Assembly: GCF_001245615.1 (NCBI RefSeq)
Contig: NZ_CWKH01000003.1
Coordinates: forward strand, 1,116,001-1,180,000
Reading direction: 5' to 3'
Length of the DNA stretch: 64,000 nt
Source of the DNA: Mycolicibacterium neworleansense
Lineage (GTDB): Bacteria > Actinomycetota > Actinomycetes > Mycobacteriales > Mycobacteriaceae
Part shown: in pieces, positions 1 to 9,299 of the stretch
Layout: each line of letters starts with the position of its first letter
Position numbering within the stretch: the first letter of the stretch is position 1
Notes under the pieces: generated by a model
Told to the model about the DNA's origin: nothing
Seen by the model: only the letters and a program-made list of their open reading frames with translations
The model's database searches: none
Position numbers and translations under genes: made by a program

Positions 1-1576
1 TGCACCGGCCTTGGCCGGGAAATTCCCTCCCGCGAGCGCGGATTCGGCTCTGCTCCGCGGCCTGCCGAAGGTCAAGTCGGCGACGGTGTGGGTGCCGTGG
101 ACGCATTCGCGGCTGGCCGCAGCCTCGGGTTACGGCGCGGGCGTACGCTCCCCGGGCTGGTATCAGCACGCGTTCCTCGAACAGGAACGCCCGGTGGAAA
201 CCTGGCTCACCTTGGCGGCCAGAGCCTTACGCGGCCACGACATCTTCGTGTCCTCGGCGCACGTCATCGAAGGGGTCCGGCTGGCCAACGCGCTGGCCGC
301 GATGCGGGGCCGGGCCCATCCGGGTTTGAGCGAGGTCAACGAGGCCACCGAGGCCGTGCTGTGCGAGGGCTCCGATACCCGGTTCGGCCTGATCGTGCGG
401 GAGCTGGTCGTCGGTGAACGGCTCGGCAGCGTCCCCGAACACCTGCCGATGGTGCCGCTGCTCGCCGACATCACCAAGCAGCAGAAGTCGCTGCGGCTGA
501 AGCCTGACGCCACGGCCAAGCAGGTCACGCTCGACCTGCGCAAGCCGAACGATCTCGCCAAATCCCATTTACTGCACCGGCTCGCCGTCCTCGATATCCC
601 GTGGGGTGAGCCCGAGATCGCCACCGGACAAGGCACGTTCAAGGAACCGTGGACCCTGCAGTGGCTGCCGGAGTTCGCCGTGAAGGTCGTGATTTCGTCG
701 GTGTGGGGCAACACCGTGTACCGCGCCTGCAAGGCCAAACTCGCCGATACCGCTGCGAATGCCACGCATCTGGGTGAAGTCACCGCGGCCATCGAGGCCG
801 CCCTGCTCGGCGGTGTCGACGAGGCCGTGGCACCACTGCTGACCATCCTGGAGAACAAAGCCGCGGTCGACCGGGATCTCACCGAGCTGATGGCAGCCCT
901 GCCCGCGCTGGCCCGCTCACTGCGCTACGGCGATGTGCGTCGCACCGATGCGGGGGCGCTGAGCGAGGTCACCACATCGCTGCTGCGCCGGGTCAATGTC
1001 GGCCTGCCCGCGACACTGACCGGGCTGGGTCCGGACGCGGCGGCCGAGATGCTCGCGCACATCAACGCCGTCACAGACACCGTCGATCTGCTCGACGCCG
1101 ACGTCCGCGGCGAATGGCTGGCCACCATCACGCGGTTGGCCGATCGCGACGACCTGCACGGCAGTCTGATCGGCCGGTTCGTCCGGATCGGTGTCGACGG
1201 AGCTATCTTCACCACCACCGAGGCGGCCCGCCGCATGCGCCGCGCCTTGAGCATCGGTGCGCCGGCCGACGAGAAGTCCGCCTGGATCGAGGGTTTCCTG
1301 TCGGGCAGCGGTCTGCTGTTGGTGCACGACACCGAACTGCTCTCCGTGATCGACGAATGGCTGACCGGTTTGACGGCAACCGAATTCACCGATGTCCTGC
1401 CGCTGGTGCGTCGTACCTTCAGCACTTTCGACGCCGGCATCAAACGCAACATCGGGCACGCGGTGGCCACCGCTGGTTCGGCTGCACACACCGAATTCGA
1501 CATCGACGCCGATCGCGCCCGCCCCGCGGTGATCGCGGCGGCGGCCATCTTCGCACGGGGGATCACCCATGGCTGA
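1..1576 (+). CDS. DUF5682-type protein, C-terminal part (truncated by window edge)
   Basis: The frame is open from the first bases of the window, so the true start lies upstream and only about 520 C-terminal residues are seen. The protein is soluble, without a signal peptide or membrane segment, and rich in Ala/Leu helices. It resembles the DUF5682 proteins found beside MoxR-type AAA ATPases and VWA-domain proteins; this is family recall, not a motif proof. Its last 8 bases overlap the next gene, which carries a VWA domain with a metal-binding motif, so the two are probably translated together and act in one complex. No catalytic residues are recognisable. Biochemical function is unknown. Confidence 0.6.
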   Translation, partial: APALAGKFPPASADSALLRGLPKVKSATVWVPWTHSRLAAASGYGAGVRSPGWYQHAFLEQERPVETWLTLAARALRGHDIFVSSAHVIEGVRLANALAAMRGRAHPGLSEVNEATEAVLCEGSDTRFGLIVRELVVGERLGSVPEHLPMVPLLADITKQQKSLRLKPDATAKQVTLDLRKPNDLAKSHLLHRLAVLDIPWGEPEIATGQGTFKEPWTLQWLPEFAVKVVISSVWGNTVYRACKAKLADTAANATHLGEVTAAIEAALLGGVDEAVAPLLTILENKAAVDRDLTELMAALPALARSLRYGDVRRTDAGALSEVTTSLLRRVNVGLPATLTGLGPDAAAEMLAHINAVTDTVDLLDADVRGEWLATITRLADRDDLHGSLIGRFVRIGVDGAIFTTTEAARRMRRALSIGAPADEKSAWIEGFLSGSGLLLVHDTELLSVIDEWLTGLTATEFTDVLPLVRRTFSTFDAGIKRNIGHAVATAGSAAHTEFDIDADRARPAVIAAAAIFARGITHG

Positions 1577-2723
1577 CGACACCATGCCCGACGAACGCGA
1601 CCGCCGGTGGCGGCTGGTGCTGGGGTCGGATGCCGAATCGCTGCCGGCCCTGCAGGCCGGTGACGTCGAGATGGACAAGGCACTGTCGGCGTTGTACGAC
1701 CGCAAGGGCGGCCTCGGCGGATCGGCACCCAAGGTGGCGCGCTGGTTGGGCGATATCCGAAAGTACTTCCCCAGCACGGTCGTTCAGGTGATGCAGCAGG
1801 ATGCCATCGAACGACTCAACCTGCGCATGCTTCTGCTCGAACCGGAGATGATGGACAGCATCGTCCCGGACCTGTCGTTGGCCACCACGCTGATCACGCT
1901 CGGTGAGGCCATCCCCGACGAATCGAAAGCCTCAGCCCGGGCCCTGGTGCGCAAGGTGGTCGAGGACATCGAACGACGCATAGCCGACGGAACCCGTGCC
2001 ACGCTGCGCGGCGCACTGTCGCGCAGCGCGCGGACCAACCGTCCGCTTGCCTCCGACATCGACTGGAACCGCACCATTGCCCGCAACCTGAAGACGTTCC
2101 AGCCCGATCTGAAGACGATCATCCCCGAACGGCTGGTCGGGTTCCGGCGTGCGGGGCGGTCGGTGACCAAGGACATCGTGCTGGCCATCGACCAGTCCGG
2201 CTCGATGGCCGAATCGATCGTGTATTCAGCGGTTTTCGGCGCCGTCATCGCGTCGATGCGGTCCCTGCGCACGTCGCTCGTGGTGTTCGACACCGAGGTC
2301 GTCGACCTGACCGATCTGCTCGACGATCCTGTCGACGTGCTGTTCGGCACCCAGCTCGGCGGCGGCACCGACATCAATCGGGCCATCGCCTACTGCCAGA
2401 CCCTGATCACCCGACCGGCCGACAGCATCTTCGTGCTGATCTCGGATCTCTACGAAGGTGGCGTGCGTGACGAGATGCTGGCGAGGGTCAAGCAACTCGT
2501 CGATGCCGGCGTCCAGGTGGTGGTGCTGCTGGCACTGTCCGATTCGGGCGCACCGTCATTCGATCGGGAGATCGCCGCCGACCTGGCCGCCATGGAAGTC
2601 CCGGCATTCGCCTGCACCCCCGACGCCTTTCCCGAGTTATTGGCGCTGGCCATCACCAAGGGCGACATCCGCGGCTGGGCCGACCGCACCGGCCTGGCTC
2701 AGCGCGGGATGAGCGAGCCCTAG
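1569..2723 (+). CDS. VWA domain-containing protein (CoxE-like)
   Basis: 384 aa, starting at ATG 1569, 8 bases inside the upstream gene. The N-terminal half (about 1-190) is helical. The C-terminal half is a von Willebrand A domain with an intact MIDAS motif, D208-Q-S-G-S, and a later GGGTDIN segment matching the Thr/Asp MIDAS loop. There is no signal peptide, so it is cytoplasmic. VWA proteins of this type usually partner a MoxR AAA+ ATPase in remodelling or metal-insertion complexes; the ATPase would have to lie left of the window. The 3' end overlaps the convergent ipdF stop by 4 bases. Role inferred from context only. Confidence 0.75.
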   Translation: MADDTMPDERDRRWRLVLGSDAESLPALQAGDVEMDKALSALYDRKGGLGGSAPKVARWLGDIRKYFPSTVVQVMQQDAIERLNLRMLLLEPEMMDSIVPDLSLATTLITLGEAIPDESKASARALVRKVVEDIERRIADGTRATLRGALSRSARTNRPLASDIDWNRTIARNLKTFQPDLKTIIPERLVGFRRAGRSVTKDIVLAIDQSGSMAESIVYSAVFGAVIASMRSLRTSLVVFDTEVVDLTDLLDDPVDVLFGTQLGGGTDINRAIAYCQTLITRPADSIFVLISDLYEGGVRDEMLARVKQLVDAGVQVVVLLALSDSGAPSFDREIAADLAAMEVPAFACTPDAFPELLALAITKGDIRGWADRTGLAQRGMSEP

Positions 2724-3511
2724 GCGCGCTGACTCGAAACCGAGATGACCTCGCCGGTCAGATAGCTCGAGTAATCACTGGCCAGGTAGGCGATGGTGGT
2801 GGCGATCTCCCACGGTTCGGCCGCGCGGCCGAACGCCTCGTCGGACGACAGCCGGTCGAGCAGGGCGGCATCGGCCGAGCGCTCCAGGAACTTGTGTCGC
2901 GCGATGCTCGGCGACACCGCGTTGATCCGCACCCCGAATTCGACGGCTTCGATTGCGCTGCACCGGGTCAGCGCCATCACGCCGGCCTTGGCGGCGGCGT
3001 AGTGGGACTGTGAGTGCTGCGCGCGCCACCCCAGAACGCTGGCGTTGTTGACGATGACGCCGCCGTGCTCGACCCCGCGGAAGTACCGCAGTGCGGCACG
3101 GGTGGCGCGCATGACCGAGTTCAGCGTGACGTTGAGAACCCGGTCCCAATCGTCATCGGTCATGTCGACCAGCGGGGTCTCACCACCGAGGCCGGCGTTG
3201 TTCACCAGAACGTCCAGGCGGCCCATCTTTTCGACCGTCGAGGTGATCAGCGCGTCGACCGCCTCGGTGGAGGTCACGTCGCAGACGACGGCCTCGACCC
3301 GGCCGAGACCGAGCTCCGCCAGCTGATCGCGGGTCTCGTTCAGGCGCCGCTCGTGGTAGTCGGACACCACGACGTCGGCACCCTCCAACAGGGCCCGGCG
3401 TGCGGTCGACGAACCGATACCGGTACCGGCGGCGGCTGTCACCAGGACGACCTTGCCCTTGAGCAGGCCGTGACCCTCGACCTCGTTGGGAGCTACCGAA
3501 AGATCTGTCAT
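2720..3511 (-). CDS. ipdF: SDR oxidoreductase IpdF-like, steroid C/D-ring degradation
   Basis: 263 aa classical short-chain dehydrogenase. It has a Rossmann Gly motif near residue 25 (TAAAGTGIGSS), the NNAG motif, and the catalytic Tyr-Lys pair in HYAAAKAG. I chose ATG 3511 because it overlaps the fadE30 stop as ATGA and fits family length; the longer open frame upstream is antisense-like. The order ipdF-fadE30 divergent from fadD3 equals Rv3559c-Rv3560c / Rv3561. In the known pathway IpdF oxidises a hydroxyacyl-CoA during beta-oxidation of the HIP propionate side chain. It is co-transcribed with fadE30 and presumably controlled by the KstR2 box at 4673. Confidence 0.85.
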   Translation of the reverse strand: MTDLSVAPNEVEGHGLLKGKVVLVTAAAGTGIGSSTARRALLEGADVVVSDYHERRLNETRDQLAELGLGRVEAVVCDVTSTEAVDALITSTVEKMGRLDVLVNNAGLGGETPLVDMTDDDWDRVLNVTLNSVMRATRAALRYFRGVEHGGVIVNNASVLGWRAQHSQSHYAAAKAGVMALTRCSAIEAVEFGVRINAVSPSIARHKFLERSADAALLDRLSSDEAFGRAAEPWEIATTIAYLASDYSSYLTGEVISVSSQRA

Positions 3512-4656
3512 CCCTTTGCCTCTCGGGGTAGACCGAGCACCCGCTCGGCGATGATGTTGCGCTGAATTTCGTTGGACCCGCCGTAGATGGTGTCCGACCG
3601 CGAGAACAGGTACAGCCGCTGCCACTCGTCGAACTCGCCCTCGGGCAGTGTCAGCCCGGCCATACCCTGCACATCCATGGCGATCTCACCGAGCTCGCGA
3701 TGCCAGTTGGCCCACAGCAGCTTGCTCACGTTGTCCTGGCCGGGCTGCTCGACGTCCATGGTGGCCAGGGCGTAGGACCGCATGGCCTGCAGGCCGGTCC
3801 ACGACTCGGTCAGCCTTTGGCGGATCAGCGGATCGTCGGCCGCGCCGGTGCGCTTGGCCAGCTCGACCAGATTGGAGTGCTCACGGGCGTAGCGGATCTG
3901 CTGCCCCAGCGTGGACACCCCACGCTCGAAGGTCAACGTGCCCATGGCCACCCGCCAGCCGTCACCGGGCTGACCGACCACGAGCGAGGCCTCGGTACGG
4001 GCGTCGTCGAAGAACACCTCGTTGAACTCGGAGTCCCCGGTCAGCTGGATGATCGGGCGGATCTCGACGCCCGGCTGATCCAGCGGCACCAGCAGATAGG
4101 ACAGTCCGGCGTGGCGCTTGGAGCCCTTCTCGGTGCGCGCCACGACGAAGCACCACTGCGCCCAGTGGGCGAGCGACGTCCACACCTTCTGGCCGTTTAT
4201 CACCCACTCGTCGCCGACCAGCTCGGCCGTCGTCGCCACATTGGCCAGGTCACTGCCGGCGTTGGGCTCGGAGTAACCCTGGCTCCACAGCTCGGTCACG
4301 TCGAGAATCTTGGGCAGGAACCGCTGCTGCTGCTCGGGGGTGCCGTACTCGATGAGCGTCGGCCCGAGCAGTTCCTCGCCCAGGTGGTTGACCTTGTCGG
4401 GTGCGTTCGCGCGCGCGTACTCCTCGTAGAAGGCGACGCGATGCGCGACCGACAGCCCGCGGCCGCCGTGCTCCACCGGCCAGCCGAGGCAGGTCAATCC
4501 CGCTGCGGCGAGATGCTGATTCCACGCCCGCCGCTCTTCGAAGGCTTCGTGTTCACGCCCCGGTCCACCCAGGCCCTTCAGCGCCGCGAATTCGCCAACG
4601 AGATTGTCTGCGAGCCACTGCCGGACCTCGGCCCGGAACTCCTGGACCTCTATCAC
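3508..4656 (-). CDS. fadE30: Acyl-CoA dehydrogenase FadE30
   Basis: 382 aa, full-length acyl-CoA dehydrogenase. It shows the signature stretch SEPNAGSDLA, the substrate-binding GQKVWTS region and the C-terminal YGGSNEIQRNIIAERVLGLPR. In the known pathway this enzyme introduces the alpha,beta double bond into 5-OH-HIP-CoA, the CoA ester of the C/D-ring remnant of cholesterol. The start is GTG 4656, with no clear Shine-Dalgarno sequence and only about 16 bases between it and the KstR2 box, so a leaderless transcript is possible. The stop overlaps the ipdF start (ATGA). The assignment rests on gene order and family features. Confidence 0.88.
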   Translation of the reverse strand: MIEVQEFRAEVRQWLADNLVGEFAALKGLGGPGREHEAFEERRAWNQHLAAAGLTCLGWPVEHGGRGLSVAHRVAFYEEYARANAPDKVNHLGEELLGPTLIEYGTPEQQQRFLPKILDVTELWSQGYSEPNAGSDLANVATTAELVGDEWVINGQKVWTSLAHWAQWCFVVARTEKGSKRHAGLSYLLVPLDQPGVEIRPIIQLTGDSEFNEVFFDDARTEASLVVGQPGDGWRVAMGTLTFERGVSTLGQQIRYAREHSNLVELAKRTGAADDPLIRQRLTESWTGLQAMRSYALATMDVEQPGQDNVSKLLWANWHRELGEIAMDVQGMAGLTLPEGEFDEWQRLYLFSRSDTIYGGSNEIQRNIIAERVLGLPREAKG

Positions 4657-4660
4657 CCCT

Positions 4661-4674
4661 GTAGGCTAACCTAC
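4661..4674. promoter_or_regulatory. 14-bp palindrome beside the KstR2 box
   Basis: GTAGG-CTAA-CCTAC has perfect 5-bp arms and abuts the KstR2 box, inside the fadE30/fadD3 divergent promoter. Its core TAGGCTAACCTA matches 12 contiguous bases of the IdeR consensus, but the other half of that 19-bp consensus is absent. It may be a second operator or chance. Confidence 0.3.
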
Positions 4675-4686
4675 CAAGCACTTGCT
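4673..4686. promoter_or_regulatory. KstR2 operator
   Basis: ACCAAGCACTTGCT matches the published KstR2 consensus AnCAAGnnCTTGnT at every fixed position. It lies in the 47-base gap between the divergent fadE30 and fadD3 starts, so one repressor site can control both the ipdF-fadE30 and fadD3-fadE33 operons. The ligand of KstR2 in the literature is HIP-CoA, the product of FadD3, which would give feedback induction. The kstR2 gene itself is not in the window. Confidence 0.9.
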
Positions 4687-4703
4687 TTGTTAAGGGAGCA
4701 TCG

Positions 4704-6248
4704 ATGACGAGCGATCGCCGCACCGTTCCAGCGGTGCTGGACCGGGTTGCCGCGCAGTATTCCGACCATGAGGCCCTGGTCAGCGACCATAAGAGCCTCA
4801 CGTACGCGGAGCTGCGCGCGCACGTACGCCAAGCCGCGGCGGCGATGATCGCGCTCGGCGTCCAGCCCGGCGACCGCGTCGCGATCTGGTCCCCCAACAC
4901 CTGGCACTGGGTGGTGGCCTGCCTGGCCACCCACTACGCCGGTGCCGAGATGGTGCCGCTCAACACCCGTTACACCGCCAGCGAGGCCACCGACATCCTG
5001 GCCCGCACCGAGGCCCCGCTGTTGATCGCCGCCGGCGAGTTCCTGGGCTCGGATCGCGCGTCCGAACTGAATCGCGACGCCCTGCCCGCACTCCGGCACA
5101 TCGTGCGGGTGCCCATCGAAAAGAATGACGGAACGTGGGACGAGTTCGTCGCGGGCGGGACGGACCTGGAGGCGGTCGATGCGCGCGCCGCAGCGGTAGA
5201 GCCCGACGACGTCTCCGACATCCTGTTCACCTCCGGCACCACCGGACGGAGCAAGGGCGTGCGGTGCGCGCACCGCCAGTCGCTCGACGGTTCGGCGGCC
5301 TGGGCCGCGTGCGGTGAAGTCACCAGCACCGACCGATACCTCTGCATCAACCCGTTCTTCCACAACTTCGGCTACAAGGCCGGCATCCTGGCCTGCCTGC
5401 AGACCGGGGCGACGCTGTACCCGGTGCTGACGTTCAACCCCGAGCAGGCGCTGAGAACGATTGCCGAACAGCGTATTACCGTTCTGCCCGGCCCGCCGAC
5501 CATCTTCCAGACCCTGCTGGACCACCCGAAGCGCGCAGACTACGACCTGTCCTCACTGCGCTTCTCGGTCACCGGCGCGGCCGTCGTCCCGGTCGTCCTG
5601 ATCGAGCGCATGCAGTCCGAACTCGACATCGACATCGTGCTGACCGCCTACGGGCTGACCGAGGCCGCTGGATTCGGCACCATGTGCCGCCCCGACGACG
5701 ACGCCATGACGGTGGCCACCACGTGCGGCCGCCCCATCGCTGATTTCGAACTGCGTCTGGATGATTCGGGTGAGGTGCTGCTGCGCGGGCCGAACGTGAT
5801 GCTCGGTTACCTCGATGATCCGGCCGCGACGGCCGACGCGATCGACGCCGACGGCTGGCTGCATACCGGCGACATCGGCACGCTCGACGCACGCGGCAAC
5901 CTGACGATCACCGATCGCCTCAAGGACATGTTCATCTGCGGCGGGTTCAATGTGTACCCGGCCGAGATCGAGCAGGTGCTGGCCCGGTTGGACGGGGTGG
6001 CCGAGACGGCGGTGATCGGCGTGCCCGACGAACGGCTCGGCGAGGTCGGTAAGGCCTTCGTGGTGCTCAAGCCTGGCGTGACGCTCGACGAGGCCGCCGT
6101 GATCGCCCATACCCGCGAGCATCTGGCGAACTTCAAGGTGCCGCGATCAGTTGAGTTTTTGGATGTGCTGCCGCGGAATCCGGGCGGCAAGGTGATCAAA
6201 CCGGTGCTGCGCAGCAGAGGGACCCGAGAAGGGGTGCAATGGACCTGA
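4704..6248 (+). CDS. fadD3: HIP-CoA ligase FadD3
   Basis: 514 aa adenylate-forming acyl-CoA ligase. It has the P-loop FTSGTTGRSKG near residue 177, the YGLTEA motif, the adenylate core GWLHTGDIG and the C-terminal lysine region PRNPGGKVIK. The ATG at 4704 is preceded by AAGGGAG about 6 bases upstream. FadD3 activates the hexahydroindanedione propionate left after rings A/B are removed, which starts C/D-ring breakdown and yields the KstR2 ligand. It is first gene of an operon with fadE31-33, whose frames overlap. The KstR2 box lies 18 bases upstream of the start. Confidence 0.92.
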   Translation: MTSDRRTVPAVLDRVAAQYSDHEALVSDHKSLTYAELRAHVRQAAAAMIALGVQPGDRVAIWSPNTWHWVVACLATHYAGAEMVPLNTRYTASEATDILARTEAPLLIAAGEFLGSDRASELNRDALPALRHIVRVPIEKNDGTWDEFVAGGTDLEAVDARAAAVEPDDVSDILFTSGTTGRSKGVRCAHRQSLDGSAAWAACGEVTSTDRYLCINPFFHNFGYKAGILACLQTGATLYPVLTFNPEQALRTIAEQRITVLPGPPTIFQTLLDHPKRADYDLSSLRFSVTGAAVVPVVLIERMQSELDIDIVLTAYGLTEAAGFGTMCRPDDDAMTVATTCGRPIADFELRLDDSGEVLLRGPNVMLGYLDDPAATADAIDADGWLHTGDIGTLDARGNLTITDRLKDMFICGGFNVYPAEIEQVLARLDGVAETAVIGVPDERLGEVGKAFVVLKPGVTLDEAAVIAHTREHLANFKVPRSVEFLDVLPRNPGGKVIKPVLRSRGTREGVQWT

Positions 6249-7396
6249 CATTCGACGACGAGACCGAGGCCTTTCGGGCCGAGGTCCGCGACTTCCTGAC
6301 GGCGAACCGGGAACATTTCCCGACCAAGTCGTACGACACCCTCGAAGGCTTCGAGCAGCATCGCCGGTGGGACAAGGTGCTTTTCGACGCCGGGCTGTCG
6401 GTGATCGCCTGGCCCAAGGAGTACGGCGGCCGCGACGCCACCCTGCTGCAGTGGGTGGTGTTCGAGGAGGAGTACTTCCACGCCGGCGCTCCCGGCCGGG
6501 CCAGTGCCAACGGCACCGCGATGCTGGCACCGACTCTGTTCGCACACGGCACCGAAGAGCAACTCCAGCGCGTGCTTCCCAAAATGGCCAGCGGCGAGGA
6601 GATCTGGGCCCAGGCCTGGTCCGAGCCTGAATCCGGCAGCGACCTGGCCTCGCTGCGCTCGACGGCCACCAAGGTCGACGGCGGTTGGAAACTCAACGGG
6701 CAGAAGATCTGGAGCTCGCGTGCACCGTTCGGTGAGCGCGGCTTCGGGCTGTTCCGCTCCGACCCGGAGGCACAGCGCCACAAGGGCCTGACCTACTTCA
6801 TGTTCGATCTCAAGGCCCCCGGGATCACCGTGCGCCCGATCGCCCAGCTCGGGGGTGACACCGGCTTCGGCGAGATCTTCCTCGATGACGTGTTCGTGCC
6901 CGACAACGACGTGATCGGCGGCGTCCACGAGGGATGGCGTGCGGCGATGAGCACGTCGAGCAACGAGCGCGGCATGTCGTTGCGCAGCCCGGCCCGCTTC
7001 CTGGCGCCTGCGGAACGTCTTGTCGCTCAGTGGAAGTCCAACCCTGACCCGGTCTTCACCGACCGGGTCGCTGACGCCTGGATCAAGGCCCAGGCCTACC
7101 GGCTGCACACCTTCGGCACCGTCACCCGCCTGGCCAACGGCGGTGAGCTGGGCGCCGAGTCCTCGGTGACCAAGGTGTTCTGGTCCGACCTGGACGTCGC
7201 GCTGCACCAGACCGCACTCGATATGCGCGGAGCTGACGCCGAACTGGTCGATCACCCCGGACGCGAGGAGGAAAATTACTCCTGGACCGAAGGTCTGCTG
7301 TTTGCCCTTGGCGGCCCGATCTACGCGGGCACCAACGAAATTCAGCGCAACATCATTGCCGAGCGGCTCCTCGGTTTGCCCCGGGAGGCAAAGTGA
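6239..7396 (+). CDS. fadE31: Acyl-CoA dehydrogenase FadE31
   Basis: 385 aa, full-length acyl-CoA dehydrogenase with SEPESGSDLASLR, a GQKIWSSRA segment and C-terminal GTNEIQRNIIAERLLGLPR. The ATG lies 10 bases inside fadD3, indicating translational coupling. FadE31, FadE32 and FadE33 are assigned by the KstR2 regulon to late steps of C/D-ring beta-oxidation; the two shorter proteins downstream are likely partner subunits in heteromeric enzymes, as is known for several mycobacterial steroid ACADs. The exact substrate cannot be read from sequence. Confidence 0.88.
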   Translation: MDLTFDDETEAFRAEVRDFLTANREHFPTKSYDTLEGFEQHRRWDKVLFDAGLSVIAWPKEYGGRDATLLQWVVFEEEYFHAGAPGRASANGTAMLAPTLFAHGTEEQLQRVLPKMASGEEIWAQAWSEPESGSDLASLRSTATKVDGGWKLNGQKIWSSRAPFGERGFGLFRSDPEAQRHKGLTYFMFDLKAPGITVRPIAQLGGDTGFGEIFLDDVFVPDNDVIGGVHEGWRAAMSTSSNERGMSLRSPARFLAPAERLVAQWKSNPDPVFTDRVADAWIKAQAYRLHTFGTVTRLANGGELGAESSVTKVFWSDLDVALHQTALDMRGADAELVDHPGREEENYSWTEGLLFALGGPIYAGTNEIQRNIIAERLLGLPREAK

Positions 7397-8346
7397 ACTT
7401 CGAGATTGACGAACAGCAGCGGGACTTCGCGGCCAGCATCGATGCGGCACTGAGCGCCGCCGACGTTCCGGCCGCGGTACGAGCGTGGGGCGAGGGTGAC
7501 ACCGGACCCGGCCGCAAGGTGTGGGCACAGCTGACCGATCTGGGCGTCACCGCGCTACTGGTGCCCGAGAAGTACGACGGCATCGACGCCAGCCCTGTCG
7601 ACCTCGTCGTCGCCTTGGAGCGCTTGGGCTACTGGGCCGTCCCGGGTCCGGTGACCGAGTCGATCGCCGTCGCACCAATCCTGCTCGCGAACGACGAGCG
7701 CTCGGGAGCACTGGCCTCCGGCGAGCTCATCGCCACCGTCGCCATGCCTCCGCAGGTGCCGTACGCCGTCAATGCCGACGTCGCGGGGCTGACCTTGCTG
7801 GCCGCCGACGGACAGGTCGGCGACGCCACAGTCGGGGCAGGCCACGATTCCGTCGATCCGGCCCGGAAGCTGTTCGACGTCACCGCCTCCGGTGACACCC
7901 AGGCCGCCGACACCGCACGCGCTTATGAGCTCGGTGTCCTGGCGACTGCCGCCCAGTTGGTAGGCGCGGGCCAGGCCATGCTGGATCAGTCCGTCGAATA
8001 CGCCAAGCAGCGCACGCAGTTCGGCCGGATCATCGGCTCTTATCAGGCCATCAAGCACAAGCTTGCCGACGTGCTCATCGCCGTCGAGCTGGCCCGTCCC
8101 CTGATCTACGGCGCGGCCCTGTCCCTGGCCGAAGGTTCGCCCGACACCGCCCGCGATGTCAGCGCTGCCAAGGTGGCCGCCGCCGACGCCGCGCTGCTGG
8201 CCGCCCGCTCGGCGCTGCAGACCCACGGCGCCATCGGGTTCACCCAGGAACACGACCTGTCCCTGTCACTGCTGCGCGTGCAGGCGTTGCGCAGTGCCTG
8301 GGGCGACCCCACCCTGCACCGCCGTCGACTGCTGGAGGCCCTCTGA
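7393..8346 (+). CDS. fadE32: Acyl-CoA dehydrogenase FadE32 (short subunit)
   Basis: 317 aa, shorter than the roughly 380-390 aa of ordinary acyl-CoA dehydrogenases. The C-terminal helical domain carries RTQFGRIIGSYQAIKHKLAD and QTHGAIGFTQEHDL, typical of these enzymes, while the N-terminal part is divergent. It starts at GTG 7393 in a GTGA overlap with fadE31 and ends in a TGATG overlap with fadE33. The size and tight coupling suggest an obligate heteromeric partner. Orthologous by position to Rv3563. Confidence 0.87.
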   Translation: MNFEIDEQQRDFAASIDAALSAADVPAAVRAWGEGDTGPGRKVWAQLTDLGVTALLVPEKYDGIDASPVDLVVALERLGYWAVPGPVTESIAVAPILLANDERSGALASGELIATVAMPPQVPYAVNADVAGLTLLAADGQVGDATVGAGHDSVDPARKLFDVTASGDTQAADTARAYELGVLATAAQLVGAGQAMLDQSVEYAKQRTQFGRIIGSYQAIKHKLADVLIAVELARPLIYGAALSLAEGSPDTARDVSAAKVAAADAALLAARSALQTHGAIGFTQEHDLSLSLLRVQALRSAWGDPTLHRRRLLEAL

Positions 8347-9284
8347 TGAGTGAAGAACGGCAACTACTAAGGGAAACCGTCGCCGCCCTGGTGGACAAGC
8401 ACGCCTCGCCCGAGGCCGTGCGCACGGCGATGGAATCCGAACGCGGCTACGACGAGAAGCTGTGGGGCCTGCTGTGTGAGCAGGTCGGCGCGGCCGCTCT
8501 GGTGGTCCCGGAGGAACTGGGCGGCGCCGGAGGCGAACTCGCCGATGCCGCAGTGGTTCTCGAAGAGCTCGGCAAGGCTCTGGTGCCGACCCCGCTGCTG
8601 GGCACCACACTGGCCGAGCTGGCGCTGCTGGCCGTCGGCGAGGACGAGGAAGGCCTCGCTGGGCTTGTTGAGGGCACGTCCATCGGCACCGTGGCCTTCG
8701 ACGCCGACTACGTCATCAACGGTGACGTGGCCGATGTCGTCATCGGAGCCGACGGCGAAAACCTGACCCGCTGGACCACGTTCACCGCCACACCCAAGTC
8801 CACCATGGATCTGACCCGGCGGCTGTCCGCGGTGATCCCCGGGGACACCGCCGTCCTCGGCGCCGATCCCGGCCTGGCCGACACCGCGGCGCTGCTGCTG
8901 GCGGCCGAGCAGATCGGTGCCGCGTCACGCTGCCTCGACCTGACCGTCGCCTACACCAAGGACCGGGTGCAGTTCGGCCGCGCCATCGGCAGCTTCCAGG
9001 CGCTCAAGCACCGGATGGCCGACCTGTACGTCAAGGTGTCCTCGGCCCGTGCCGTCGTCAACGACGCCATCGCCGCCCCGTCGCCCACCACAGCTTCCCT
9101 GGCCCGCTACTTCGCCAGCGAGGCACTGTCGGCAGTGGCTGCCGAGGCCATTCAGCTGCACGGCGGCATCGCCATCACCTGGGAAAGCGACATCCAGCTC
9201 TACTTCAAGCGCGCCCACGGCAGTGCCCAGCTGCTCGGACCGCCGCGTGAGCATCTTCGCCGGCTCGAAGCTGAAGTCTTCTAG
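8346..9284 (+). CDS. fadE33: Acyl-CoA dehydrogenase FadE33 (short subunit)
   Basis: 312 aa short-form acyl-CoA dehydrogenase with RVQFGRAIGSFQALKHRMAD and LHGGIAITWESDIQLYFKRA near the C-terminus. The N-terminal region has the LVVPEELGGAG segment of the family. The ATG overlaps the fadE32 stop (TGATG), consistent with stoichiometric synthesis of the two small subunits. It is the last gene before a 61-bp palindromic element at 9300. By position it corresponds to Rv3564 in the HIP catabolism operon. Confidence 0.87.
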   Translation: MSEERQLLRETVAALVDKHASPEAVRTAMESERGYDEKLWGLLCEQVGAAALVVPEELGGAGGELADAAVVLEELGKALVPTPLLGTTLAELALLAVGEDEEGLAGLVEGTSIGTVAFDADYVINGDVADVVIGADGENLTRWTTFTATPKSTMDLTRRLSAVIPGDTAVLGADPGLADTAALLLAAEQIGAASRCLDLTVAYTKDRVQFGRAIGSFQALKHRMADLYVKVSSARAVVNDAIAAPSPTTASLARYFASEALSAVAAEAIQLHGGIAITWESDIQLYFKRAHGSAQLLGPPREHLRRLEAEVF

Positions 9285-9299
9285 ACCTGTCCAATGTTC

